Positions 34,518 through 42,438 of a stretch of DNA of 64,000 nt are shown one piece after another. The notes below the pieces were generated by a model that was not told where the DNA came from, did not search any database, and worked only from the letters and a program-made list of their open reading frames with translations. The stretch's first letter is position 1, and the number at the start of each line of letters is the position of its first letter. The stretch is taken from assembly GCA_017592665.1 (NCBI GenBank), contig JAGFNW010000025.1:78768-142767 (forward strand). The letters are read 5' to 3'. The position numbers and the translations under genes were made by a program. The stretch is from Streptosporangiaceae bacterium NEAU-GS5 (GTDB lineage Bacteria > Actinomycetota > Actinomycetes > Streptosporangiales > Streptosporangiaceae).

Positions 34518-34724
34518 ATGGAGCAAAACGGATTCATCGGGTGGAGAAAATCCACGCGGAGCAGTGGAGACGGCAACTGCGTCGAAGTGGCCTTCGCCGC
34601 AGACGGCAGCGTGGGTGTTCGGGACTCGAAGCAGCACGGCAGGGGCCCGGTCCTGGCCTTCACTCCCGCCGAATGGGAGGCGTTCCTCGGAGGCGTCCGG
34701 GACGGCGAGTTCGACCTCGGGTAA
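34518..34724 (+). CDS. DUF397 protein
   Basis: A 68-residue DUF397 protein: GWRKSTRSSGDGNCVEVAFA, then VGVRDSKQHGRGPVLAFTP and EWEAFLGGVRDGEFD. This family typically partners XRE/DUF5753 regulators in filamentous actinomycetes. Here the pair is arranged divergently with a methyltransferase gene between them. A strong terminator follows, so it is a monocistronic unit. Confidence 0.92.
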   Translation: MEQNGFIGWRKSTRSSGDGNCVEVAFAADGSVGVRDSKQHGRGPVLAFTPAEWEAFLGGVRDGEFDLG

Positions 34725-34732
34725 TGTCATTC

Positions 34733-34779
34733 AGCCGGATCACGCCTGAATTCGCAGGTCAGGCGAGATCCGGCTTTTT
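34733..34779 (+). terminator. Rho-independent terminator after DUF397 gene
   Basis: A long two-part stem, AGCCGGATC...GATCCGGCT enclosing GCCTGA...TCAGGC, is followed directly by TTTTT. This is a textbook intrinsic terminator and the strongest in the window. Confidence 0.9.
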
Positions 34780-34943
34780 CGCGTCATCTTTAGATATCTC
34801 TGGCCCCTTGTCGTACCGCTGAGGCATGAGCACAATCGGAAACCTTGGACAGTACGAAAACATGCGCAGCACAGCCGGCGCCTCAGGGCGCGACGCGCGG
34901 GCATCGCAATCAGCACAGCTACCGCCGGGGCACCAGACACGGG

Positions 34944-35486
34944 ATGACGGACAGCTCGATGACAGCGAAGATCACACCTCTCGCCGCCACTTCGCCGACC
35001 CATCGGGCACCGGCTTTCACCACGGGGAATCCCGCCGCCATCGCCATGACGCGGATCGCGGCCTGGCCGCTGTACGGCGGCGCGGCGAGCGTGATGCGCA
35101 GCCGCGACCTGGTCCGCGGCGCGCTGACCGCGCTCGGCCTGGCCGAGCCGGCCGTCGACGACGGCGTGCTCATGGTCTCCGAGCTGGTCACGAACGCGCT
35201 GCGGCACGCTCAGGGCCCTTACGAGCTGCGGCTGCGGCGCGGCGACGAGAGCGTGGTGTGCGAGGTCGTGGACGGCTCGCCGGCCGTGCCGCCACTGCCG
35301 AGAAACGCCGCCGCGTGCCGTACGCTCGCCGAGATCGACTCCACCGACGACCAGGCGCGGCTGGAAATGGGGCGCGGGCTGGACGTGGTCTGGCAGCTGT
35401 CCGGCGGCCGCTGCGGCACCGGCCCGACCACCACGACATGTTCCGAAACCGCCGCCAAGGCCGTGTGGTTCGCGCTCACCCTGTGA
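34944..35486 (+). CDS. RsbW-like ATP-binding protein (HATPase)
   Basis: A 180-residue GHKL ATPase of the anti-sigma/serine-kinase type common in actinomycetes. The N box is LMVSELVTNALRHA, and the later GLDVVWQLSGGRCG fits the G1/G2 region. ATG 34944 is the likely start; ATG 34959 and an upstream TTG are alternatives, and none has a strong ribosome site. Such proteins usually bind anti-sigma antagonists or act as kinases for them. No partner sigma factor is adjacent. Confidence 0.78.
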   Translation: MTDSSMTAKITPLAATSPTHRAPAFTTGNPAAIAMTRIAAWPLYGGAASVMRSRDLVRGALTALGLAEPAVDDGVLMVSELVTNALRHAQGPYELRLRRGDESVVCEVVDGSPAVPPLPRNAAACRTLAEIDSTDDQARLEMGRGLDVVWQLSGGRCGTGPTTTTCSETAAKAVWFALTL

Positions 35487-35567
35487 CCCTCGCTCAGTCG
35501 AGCTGGTAAGACGCCTTTCCCGGCTAGTGTTTTTTGCGGTAAATAGTCGGCACTTGCGTGGTCATGT

Positions 35568-38057
35568 ATGGAATTTCGGGTGTACCGCATACCTCCGGCC
35601 GTGCCGGAATTCACCGGCAGGCAGACCGAGCTCGCGGCGCTGCGCAATCTGCTGTCGGTGGCCACGCCCCGGCCGGTCTGCGTGATCTCCGGTCCCAGCG
35701 GGATCGGCAAGTCGGCGCTCGCCGTGCAGGCCGCGCAGGCACTCGCCAGGCACTACCCCGACGGCCGCCTGTACGTCGAGCTCAACGGCGGCTCCTCCGC
35801 ACCGGCCACACCGGAGGAAGCGCTCGCCGCCGTCCTCCGCCGGCTGGGCGAACGCCCGCCGGACGGCCTCGCGGAGCGCGCCGCCCATTATCGGAAGGCG
35901 CTCGCCCGCCGCCGGTTCCTGATCGTCCTCGACGACGCGCAGAGCGAACGCCAGGTCCGGCCGCTGCTCCCGGGAGGCGGGACCTGCGGGGTGCTGATCA
36001 CATCCCGGAGCTCGCTGCCCGCGCTGGCCGGAACCTCCCCGATCGAGCTCGGCGAGCTGCCGCCCGAGGCGTCGATCGCCCTGCTCGGCCGCATCGTGGG
36101 GGCCGGCCGGGTGGCACGGGAGCGTGCCGCGGCCGCGCGGATCGCCGAGCGCTGCCGCGGCCTCCCGCTGGCGCTGCGCCTCGCGGGCGCCCGCCTGGCC
36201 AGCGAGCCGGACTGGCCGCTCGGGCTGCTCGCCGACCGCCTCGTCGACCACACGCCGCGCACGGGCGCCGAACCGGGCGCCGAACCGGGCGCCGAACCGG
36301 GCGCCGAACCGGGCGCCGAACCGGGCGCCGAACCGGGCGCTGGACCGGGCGCTGGACCGGGCGCTGGACCGGGCGCTGGACCGGGCGTCGAACCGGGCGC
36401 TGGACCGGGCGCTGGACCGGGCGCTGGACCGGGCGTCGAACCGGGCGCTGGACCGGGCGCTGGACCGGGCGCTGGACCGGGCGCTGGACCGGGCGTCGAA
36501 CTCGGCGCCGGGCTCGGCGCCGAGCCCGGATCGGGGGCGCGGGCGACCATAGGGCTCGCCTGGGAGGCCCTGGACGGCCAGAGCCGGCGGGCGCTGCGCC
36601 GGATGGCCGCCCTCGGCCTGCCGGACGCCACCGCCTGGATCACGGCGGCGCTGCTCGACGCGACCCCGGACGACGCCGCCGGCGCCCTCGACCGCCTGAC
36701 GCGAGCCGGTCTCCTGACCGCTCACACGCCGGGCCGCCACATCACCCATGACCTCGTGCGGACCTTCGTCGAGGAGCGGGCCGACGAGAAGACGGCCGGC
36801 GACCGGGCGGCGGCCGTCACCCGGCTGCTCGGCGGCTGGATGTGGCTGCTCCAGCGGATCGCCCCGCCTTTTCGGCCCGGCGTCATCCCGCTGGAGACAG
36901 GCCGTTCGCCGGGCGTCGAGGTCGACCCGTCCGTGACCGACGGCGTCCTCGCCGACCCGTACGCCTGGTTCGAGGCCGAGCAGAAGTCGATCGCCGGCGG
37001 CGTGCGGGCGGCGGCCGCACTGGGGCAGGACGAGATCGCCGTCCAGCTCGCCTCGGCCTTGTCCGGGTCGGCGTTCGTGTCGGGCGACCTCTTCGACGCC
37101 TGGAACCAGACCCACGCGGTGGCGCTCGGAGTGGCCCGGCGCAAGGGGAACACGCTGGGCGAGGCGACGCTGCTAACCGAGCTCGGGCGGCTGCGCGGCG
37201 GGCAGAGCCGGTTCGACGAGGCGCGGGCGTGCCTGAGTCAGGCGCTGCCGCTTTTCCGGGCGACGGGACATCTGCGCGGGGAGCTCGCCACACTCGCCGA
37301 CCTGGCCCTGTCCTGCCGCGAGCAGGGGCGTTTCGCCGAGGCGCTCCGCCTGCCGGCCATCGCCGAGCGTCGCGCCGGCCACGACGAGATCGGCGACGAC
37401 ACGGCGATCGCCCAGGTGAAGCGGCTCATCGGGTCGATCCGCCTCGAACAGGGCGACTACGGTACGGCCTGGCAGGAGCTGGCGCAGGCGCTGTGGCTGT
37501 CCCGCACGATCGAAGACCGGCGCGGCGAGGCGCGGACGCTGCTCGCGATCTCGTGGTACCACCGGGCTCGCGGCGAGCTCGACGAGGCCGGCGAGCACGC
37601 GAGCAAGGCCCTGGCCGGCTTCATCGAGATCGGCGACGAGCCGATGACCGCGCACGCGCTGCGCGCCCGGGCCAAGACCTGGCTCCGGGTGGGACGCCGC
37701 GGCGAGGCGCGCCGCCCGCTGGAGCAGGCCCTGGAGATCTGTCAGGCGGCCAACGACCGGCTGGGCGCCGCCCTCACCCTGCGAACCCTCGGCGAGCTCG
37801 ACCTCGCCGAGGGCCGGCTGCGCGAGAGCCGCGGACATCTCGCGCTGGCCGTCCAGCTGACCCAGCGGCTCGGCGTCCCCCTGTGGCGGGCGCGGATCCT
37901 GCGGGACACGGCCTGGCTGCAGCACGCGTTCGGGGCAAGCGATCAGGCCGACGCCCTCCTCGCGGAGGCCATGGAGATCTTCCACCGGCACGGCGCCCGC
38001 GAATATCGGGAGCTGTCCGCCGACCCGTTGCCCCCAGGCCCCTACAGCCGCCTGTGA
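35568..38057 (+). CDS. STAND ATPase (NB-ARC + TPR) with GAEP/GAGP repeat linker
   Basis: An 829-residue STAND-class regulatory ATPase. It opens directly with the NB-ARC domain: P-loop GPSGIGKS (42-49), Walker B RFLIVLDDAQ, sensor VLITSRS and GxP motif GLPLALRLAG. Residues 232-319 are 22 four-residue repeats (GAEP, GAGP or GVEP) inserted between the ARC helices and the winged-helix region. The C-terminal 400 residues are TPR-like helical repeats. No N-terminal DNA-binding domain like that of the SARP/AfsR group is present, so the output is unknown; signalling or defence roles are both possible. There is no clear Shine-Dalgarno before the ATG. Confidence 0.85.
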   Translation: MEFRVYRIPPAVPEFTGRQTELAALRNLLSVATPRPVCVISGPSGIGKSALAVQAAQALARHYPDGRLYVELNGGSSAPATPEEALAAVLRRLGERPPDGLAERAAHYRKALARRRFLIVLDDAQSERQVRPLLPGGGTCGVLITSRSSLPALAGTSPIELGELPPEASIALLGRIVGAGRVARERAAAARIAERCRGLPLALRLAGARLASEPDWPLGLLADRLVDHTPRTGAEPGAEPGAEPGAEPGAEPGAEPGAGPGAGPGAGPGAGPGVEPGAGPGAGPGAGPGVEPGAGPGAGPGAGPGAGPGVELGAGLGAEPGSGARATIGLAWEALDGQSRRALRRMAALGLPDATAWITAALLDATPDDAAGALDRLTRAGLLTAHTPGRHITHDLVRTFVEERADEKTAGDRAAAVTRLLGGWMWLLQRIAPPFRPGVIPLETGRSPGVEVDPSVTDGVLADPYAWFEAEQKSIAGGVRAAAALGQDEIAVQLASALSGSAFVSGDLFDAWNQTHAVALGVARRKGNTLGEATLLTELGRLRGGQSRFDEARACLSQALPLFRATGHLRGELATLADLALSCREQGRFAEALRLPAIAERRAGHDEIGDDTAIAQVKRLIGSIRLEQGDYGTAWQELAQALWLSRTIEDRRGEARTLLAISWYHRARGELDEAGEHASKALAGFIEIGDEPMTAHALRARAKTWLRVGRRGEARRPLEQALEICQAANDRLGAALTLRTLGELDLAEGRLRESRGHLALAVQLTQRLGVPLWRARILRDTAWLQHAFGASDQADALLAEAMEIFHRHGAREYRELSADPLPPGPYSRL
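36263..36526 (+). repeat. 12-bp minisatellite inside the STAND gene
   Basis: About 22 tandem units of GGCGCCGAACCG/GGCGCTGGACCG type, in frame. Unit order by protein: six GAEP, four GAGP, GVEP, three GAGP, GVEP, four GAGP, then GVEL, GAGL and GAEP. The near identity of the units implies recent expansion by slippage. Length changes of one unit keep the frame and only alter linker length. Confidence 0.95.
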
Positions 38058-38098
38058 CGCCCGTGGAAGGCCCCGCGGACCCGGCCCGGCATCCGGGT

Positions 38099-38422
38099 TC
38101 AGGCGGCCTGGAGATACGGCTCCAGGAGGGCGAGAAGCTGACGCTTCGGCTTGGCGCCCAGGATCTGCTGCACCACTTCGCCGTTCCGGTAAAGGTTGAG
38201 GGTCGGGAAGCCGAGGACGTCATATCTGCGGATGATCTCGGGGTGCTCGTCGCCGTTGAGCTTGGCGATCGTGAGGCGGCCCCCGTATTCGGCCTCGATC
38301 TCCTCGAGCACGGGGACGATCATCTTGCAGGGCGGGCACCACTCGGCCCAGAAATCGACAAGGACGGGCCGGTCGGAAGCGAGCACCTGCTCGTCGAAGT
38401 TGTCGGTGGTCACGGTGATCAA
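38099..38422 (-). CDS. Thioredoxin with WCPPC active site
   Basis: A 107-residue cytoplasmic thioredoxin. The active site is WAEWCPPCKMIVP, and the cis-Pro loop is VLGFPTLNLY. The middle Gly of the classical WCGPC is replaced by Pro, which is expected to change the redox potential. The TTG start has a perfect GGAGG site and overlaps the stop of the MerR gene as TTGA, so it is co-translated with its likely regulator. Confidence 0.9.
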   Translation of the reverse strand: MITVTTDNFDEQVLASDRPVLVDFWAEWCPPCKMIVPVLEEIEAEYGGRLTIAKLNGDEHPEIIRRYDVLGFPTLNLYRNGEVVQQILGAKPKRQLLALLEPYLQAA

Positions 38423-38799
38423 TTCGGGTCCTCCGGGACGCGGGCGCAGCCCGGGCAGGCGTGCGCGAGCTGATCGGTGATCTCGGCGCGGCGCCGGATC
38501 AGGGCGCGGATCTCGGAGTCGATCTCGGCGAGCCTCCGCCGGTAGACCGCGACCGAGTCGGGGCAGGATCCGCCCGACGCGTGTCCCGCGCGAAGACACT
38601 CGACGAAGGGCCGCGCATCCTCGAGCCCGAAGCCCGCGGCGAGCAGCGCGCGGATCTCGGCCACCAGCCGGACGTCGGACTCGTCGTAGTGGCGATAGCC
38701 GTTGGATCCACGCCGCGCCGAGATCAGCCCTTGCTGTTCGTAATAGCGCAGCGCACGCGCGCTCACCCCGGCGCGCTCGGCAAGCTCCCCGATCCGCAT
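38419..38799 (-). CDS. MerR-family regulator, redox or metal responsive
   Basis: A 126-residue MerR regulator: winged-helix MRIGELAERAGVSARALRYY, then the RRGSNGYRHYDESDVRLV wing and a dimer helix. Cys residues at about 88 and 103 and the pair ACPGC near 116-119 could sense redox state or metal. Its own promoter has the 19-bp spacer typical of MerR control. It is the first gene of a two-gene operon with thioredoxin, which it presumably controls. Confidence 0.88.
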   Translation of the reverse strand: MRIGELAERAGVSARALRYYEQQGLISARRGSNGYRHYDESDVRLVAEIRALLAAGFGLEDARPFVECLRAGHASGGSCPDSVAVYRRRLAEIDSEIRALIRRRAEITDQLAHACPGCARVPEDPN

Positions 38800-38806
38800 A
38801 TGAGCA

Positions 38807-38837
38807 CGCTAAACCCTGACATGAGCGTCAAGGTCAA
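38807..38837 (-). promoter_or_regulatory. MerR-type promoter with 19-bp spacer
   Basis: On the minus strand, TTGACC (-35) and TTAGCG (-10) are separated by exactly 19 bp. An inverted repeat CCTTGAC-N6-GTCAGGG (one mismatch) occupies the spacer. Long spacers with a central dyad are the hallmark of MerR-activated promoters. Confidence 0.75.
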
Positions 38838-39295
38838 GCCCGACACCGCGGATGGTGCCGTGGAGTGCGCCGCGCCCCAGTATGATCATGCCCGGCGGCG
38901 CCGCGGCCGAGGTCCGCGCACGTGGCCTACGACGTGGTCAGCCTGCTTACCCGAAGATTGTCGGGGGTGGGGGCCCAATAAGGGCGCCACGCAAATGAAT
39001 GCTCATCCACAATGGTACCGACAATTTGACACAGCGAAACAGGTAAATCGCACGGCCCCCGTCAAGCGATCATGCCGGGCTCACCGGTTGGGACGCGGGA
39101 GCCCAGGTGGCAGGCCCGATACGGGCCCGGCACCGGCGGCTATACCCGCTGAGCATGTGAATCTGCACGTGCATCTGCATTTACCAATGTGCGTTCGCGA
39201 GAATCAATCTATGATTTTCATCCGCACATTGCGTCATTGATCCTGGATCGGGCAAAATCCCCTTGGAGTTCGGCGTGGAGGGGAGGACCGGGCGC
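38838..39295. other. Intergenic region, lower GC toward the right
   Basis: About 460 bp with no supported gene. Open frames here lack ribosome sites. It contains an inverted pair ATTGTCGG (38957-38964) and CCGACAAT (39018-39025), and a relatively AT-rich stretch at 39170-39250 that likely holds the promoter of the next gene. Confidence 0.5.
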
Positions 39296-40501
39296 GTGAG
39301 CGACTGGATGACCATTTCCGATGATCGCACTCCGCCGTTCCCCGTTGGGCCGCCTCCCCCGGGGCCCTTCCGCGACGGCGACGACCTTCCCATGCATGGC
39401 CTTTACGAGCGCAGCGTGGTCGAGGTCGTGCCCACCAACGGCCCCTGGATCCAGGTGATGGCCGTCTGGAACGGCTATCGCGTGTGGGACTTCGCGGGCC
39501 CTTCAATGCCCCGGTTCGCGCTCGCGCGGTGCCCCTTCGTCAGCCCATGGAACGAAATTCTGTCTCAAGGGTTACGTCGCGACCCATCCGATCCGGCGCC
39601 CTTCGACGAGGACACGTGGTGCGACCGCTGGATCGCGCAGGCGCTCCTCGACGGCAGAAAACCGTTCGGTCGTTTCGAGCTTCCATTCAAGGACGCCAGA
39701 AAGTGGTGCGAGCGCGCCAGGCGGTCCGGCGTCGAATACTCCTTCACCCGGCTGCGGCCCGACGCGGAGGGCTACCCGCGGGCGCTGCACATCACCGCCG
39801 GCCGCGTCGAGCCGTACGAGGAGCTGTTCGACCTCAGGGCGCTGGTCGCCGACTACCGCTCGATCCTCCCGTCGGAGATCGCCGACGACGAGGTGGACGC
39901 GCTCATGGACCACCGCGCCGAGTCTCCGGCGCTGTACGCCTTCGTCAGCTACGACGCCTTCGCCCGGCTCCCCCGGTCGCTGCGCGGCCTGACGCTCGGC
40001 TATCCGCCGACGGCCACGGCCGGCCGCATCCTGCTGGACACGCACGCGGACGTGCTGATCCCCGATTTCCCTATCCACGCGCAGCCATCAAAGGATCTCG
40101 ACCCACAGCTCAGCGCGATCCCCGGCTGCGACCACGACCACGTGGCCCGTCCGCGGGTCAGCCATGACGAGCTGGTGAAGGCGTGCGAGCCGCTGGTGGA
40201 GTTCGTGGATTACTACTGGCGGATGGAGGCGGCGCTGAGCCGCTTCACGTCCCGGATCTCCGGCGCCTATCTGGCGGACTATCCGGAGGCGCTGGTGGCC
40301 GCGTTCGAGTCGCACGTGCGGGCCACGACGGAGGACCGCTATCCGCGCAGCGAGGCGGTCTACGCCCACCTGTGCTGCACGCTTCGCTACCTCGGCCGCG
40401 ACCCGCAGCGGCTGCTGCACTCGCTGATCACACCACAGCTGCCAGCATGGCTCGATCGAGCGCGGCCTGACCGCCCTCCAGGTCGCCTCCGCGAGTCCTG
40501 A
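39296..40501 (+). CDS. Hypothetical protein, 401 aa
   Basis: I do not recognise this family. It is soluble, without signal peptide or membrane helices. The N-terminal 120 residues are Pro- and Trp-rich (PPFPVGPPPPGPFRDGDD, then NGPWIQVMAVWNGYRVWDF), and the rest is mixed alpha/beta with a helical C-terminal third. No catalytic motif stands out. GTG 39296 is chosen for its GGGGAGG site; earlier TTG and GTG codons are in frame. The 3' end overlaps the convergent regulator gene by 74 bp. Confidence 0.65.
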   Translation: MSDWMTISDDRTPPFPVGPPPPGPFRDGDDLPMHGLYERSVVEVVPTNGPWIQVMAVWNGYRVWDFAGPSMPRFALARCPFVSPWNEILSQGLRRDPSDPAPFDEDTWCDRWIAQALLDGRKPFGRFELPFKDARKWCERARRSGVEYSFTRLRPDAEGYPRALHITAGRVEPYEELFDLRALVADYRSILPSEIADDEVDALMDHRAESPALYAFVSYDAFARLPRSLRGLTLGYPPTATAGRILLDTHADVLIPDFPIHAQPSKDLDPQLSAIPGCDHDHVARPRVSHDELVKACEPLVEFVDYYWRMEAALSRFTSRISGAYLADYPEALVAAFESHVRATTEDRYPRSEAVYAHLCCTLRYLGRDPQRLLHSLITPQLPAWLDRARPDRPPGRLRES

Positions 40502-41783
40502 GCTCCGACACCTTCGCCCACGCGCGTGCGGCCTTCTCCGGCGCGCTCATGGCCTCCCAGTGCTCTGCTGCGAGCACAAGGGCACGCGCAGCCTCAAGCG
40601 CCTCATCGAGATCCGCGTACGCCTCGGCGAGGACCTCGGCCGCGTGCGCGGAAACGAGCGCCGCCGTGCCGTCCATGCTCTTGATCACGTCGGTGGCGCG
40701 GTCGATCGCCTGATGCGGGTCGCCCCGCGCCAGATCGGCGCGCGCCAGCGCGAGCGAGTTGTAGCCGAGGTCGACCGTGCTCGCCGCGGAGTCGGCAAGA
40801 TCCTCGTGCGCCTGCAGGAGCGTCGAATAGAGCGACTCGGCCAGATCGGGCCCCGCCTTGATCAGCTCCTCGCCCATGGCCGAACGGAGCCGCGCCAGGC
40901 CGCGCCGGTCGTTCAGGCCGGCCGCGTGCACCGCGAGCGCCCGGCCGAACAGCTCCTTGGCCGCGGCGATGTCGCCGGAGCGGGCGGCCATGATGGCCCC
41001 ATTCCAGGCGACCGCCACCTGCCCGCGCGGCTCGCCGATCTCGTTGGCCGCGTTGGTGAGCTCCAGGAGCAGCTGACGCGGGCGCAGCTGGGCGCCGCGG
41101 TCGTCGGTGGTCTCCAGATTCGCCCGCTCCGCGTACGCGGCGAGCAGCGTGCAGCCGAGCTCGATGATGCTCGACGTCCAGCCGATCGCCAGCACCTCGC
41201 GATCCAGGGCCTCCTCGCCGATGGCGATGCCGTGCCCGAGGTCGCCGATCTCGCGATAGCAGCGGCACAGGGCGGTGGCCAGGCGGGCCCGGTAGTCGAC
41301 GAGCTGCGGCCACCGGCCGGCCCGCATGGCCAGCGCCTCGGTGGCGGCGTTGACGTGTGACTCCATGAGCGCCGTCAGCCGGTTGATGGCCTGTGGAAGC
41401 TCGCCCTCGCCCTCTACGGCGAGCGCGTAGCCGAGCTCGGTCTGCCGCCACAGGTCGGGGATCACCCCGAGCGCGGGCTGACCGAGCAGCGCGGCGTATC
41501 TCGCGCGGGCGTCGGTGAAACGCCCGGCCGCGAGCGCCGCGTCGGCGTGACCCGCCTCGGCGCGCAATTTCGTGATCGCGTGCACGTCGAGGCCCTCGGT
41601 GAGCCACAACGGAGAACAACGCAGGCCACGGGCGATTAACCGGATCATGGCCGTGGTCGGCTCGAGGTCGCCCCGCTCAATTAGCTCGATGCAATCATCA
41701 TCGAGTTCGGGGGCAACCTGAAATGGCCGCAAGCCTCGCTGCAGCCGTAATGTGCGCATGCGCGCGGCAAGCTGTTCGGGCAC
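40428..41783 (-). CDS. Helix-turn-helix protein with TPR-type repeats
   Basis: A 451-residue protein. The first 70 residues resemble an XRE-type helix-turn-helix (RMRTLRLQRGLRPFQVAPEL then IELIERGDLEPTTAMI), though the motif is divergent. The rest is helical repeats rich in A/L/E typical of TPR regulators, as in the actinomycete HTH-TPR family that senses peptides or controls development. GTG 41783 has GAGGAG. It is divergent from the 58-aa peptide gene, which it may control. Confidence 0.72.
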   Translation of the reverse strand: MPEQLAARMRTLRLQRGLRPFQVAPELDDDCIELIERGDLEPTTAMIRLIARGLRCSPLWLTEGLDVHAITKLRAEAGHADAALAAGRFTDARARYAALLGQPALGVIPDLWRQTELGYALAVEGEGELPQAINRLTALMESHVNAATEALAMRAGRWPQLVDYRARLATALCRCYREIGDLGHGIAIGEEALDREVLAIGWTSSIIELGCTLLAAYAERANLETTDDRGAQLRPRQLLLELTNAANEIGEPRGQVAVAWNGAIMAARSGDIAAAKELFGRALAVHAAGLNDRRGLARLRSAMGEELIKAGPDLAESLYSTLLQAHEDLADSAASTVDLGYNSLALARADLARGDPHQAIDRATDVIKSMDGTAALVSAHAAEVLAEAYADLDEALEAARALVLAAEHWEAMSAPEKAARAWAKVSELRTRGGDLEGGQAALDRAMLAAVV

Positions 41784-41897
41784 TGTGCTCCTCGCCTAAC
41801 ACATGTGCTAGATCAATTCCCGGATCCGCGGACCTGGGTCTTGATCAACTGCTAGCCTCACTAGCCTCGATCATAGACACGGTACCCGGAGGTTGAC

Positions 41898-41989
41898 TAC
41901 CGGCTGATGTCAAGCCGGTATCCCGGGGAGCCGATTCTCAAATCGCGGAGAAATAAATGAATGCTGCCCGACGGCTGACTTTCAGCCGG
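41898..41989 (+). promoter_or_regulatory. Leader with two mutually exclusive hairpins
   Basis: Hairpin A is TACCGGCT-gatgtca-AGCCGGTA (41898-41920). Hairpin B is CGGCTGA-ctt-TCAGCCG (41972-41988), inside the first codons of the small ORF. The left arm of A extended (CCGGCTGA, 41900-41907) also pairs exactly with the right arm of B (TCAGCCGG, 41982-41989), enclosing the ribosome site and start codon. This is the design of a switchable leader (attenuator, riboswitch or thermosensor). Confidence 0.5.
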
Positions 41990-42133
41990 GCGGCCTACGC
42001 CGCCGTTCTCGTAATCCTCCTGGGATACGTAACTGCCGTGAGCTTCGCAGGCGACAGTGCCTCCCACGGCCTGGGGTCCTGGGTCTCGACGGTGTCATCG
42101 CTCATCAGCGCCCATGGGAACTGGTGCTGCTGA
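41957..42133 (+). CDS. 58-aa membrane or secreted peptide ending WCC
   Basis: A small ORF shorter than usual cut-offs. It has GGAG at good spacing before the ATG, a basic N-terminus (MNAARRLTFSR), one hydrophobic helix (AAYAAVLVILLGYVTAVSFAG) and a Ser/Gly-rich tail of about 27 residues ending HGNWCC. It may be a secreted signal or bacteriocin-like peptide or a small membrane protein. A dense hairpin follows about 90 bp later, and a structured leader precedes it. The HTH-TPR gene lies divergent. The function is unknown. Confidence 0.55.
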   Translation: MNAARRLTFSRAAYAAVLVILLGYVTAVSFAGDSASHGLGSWVSTVSSLISAHGNWCC

Positions 42134-42226
42134 CCGGTGACACTCTCGGACCTCGCCAAACTCTTCGGGCATGACCTTACTGTGTCCGAAACCCCGGGAA
42201 ACATGCGGTAAGAAATCGATCGAGGT

Positions 42227-42259
42227 CCGCCGGCAGGGCTGAGCACAGCCTGCCGGCGG
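42227..42259 (+). terminator. Strong GC-rich hairpin, probable terminator
   Basis: CCGCCGGCAGGGCTG and CAGCCTGCCGGCGG form a 13-14 bp stem with one bulge and a short AGCA-type loop. There is no U-tract, as is common for actinomycete terminators. It would end the small-peptide transcript. Confidence 0.6.
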
Positions 42260-42438
42260 GCCATTTCTGCATGTCAGGGCACCGTTGACTCGTGCCATCG
42301 CACCTTGTGTCACAGCCGTACCACCTTGCCGGGATCCGGTCATCGACCGACCGTCAGCACCGCCTTGACTGATTTATTGACCACTTACGACTTTAATGCC
42401 ATTTGCCGCCGGATCTGACGGCGTGTTAACTGATCTAC

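Noticed and set aside
36263..36526. Regular repeats taken as a possible CRISPR array
   Set aside because: The period is 12 bp with no spacers, and it encodes an in-frame GAEP/GAGP linker.
42171..42242. A 23-codon ORF after the 58-aa peptide (MTLLCPKPRETCGKK...)
   Set aside because: No ribosome site, and it runs into the terminator hairpin.
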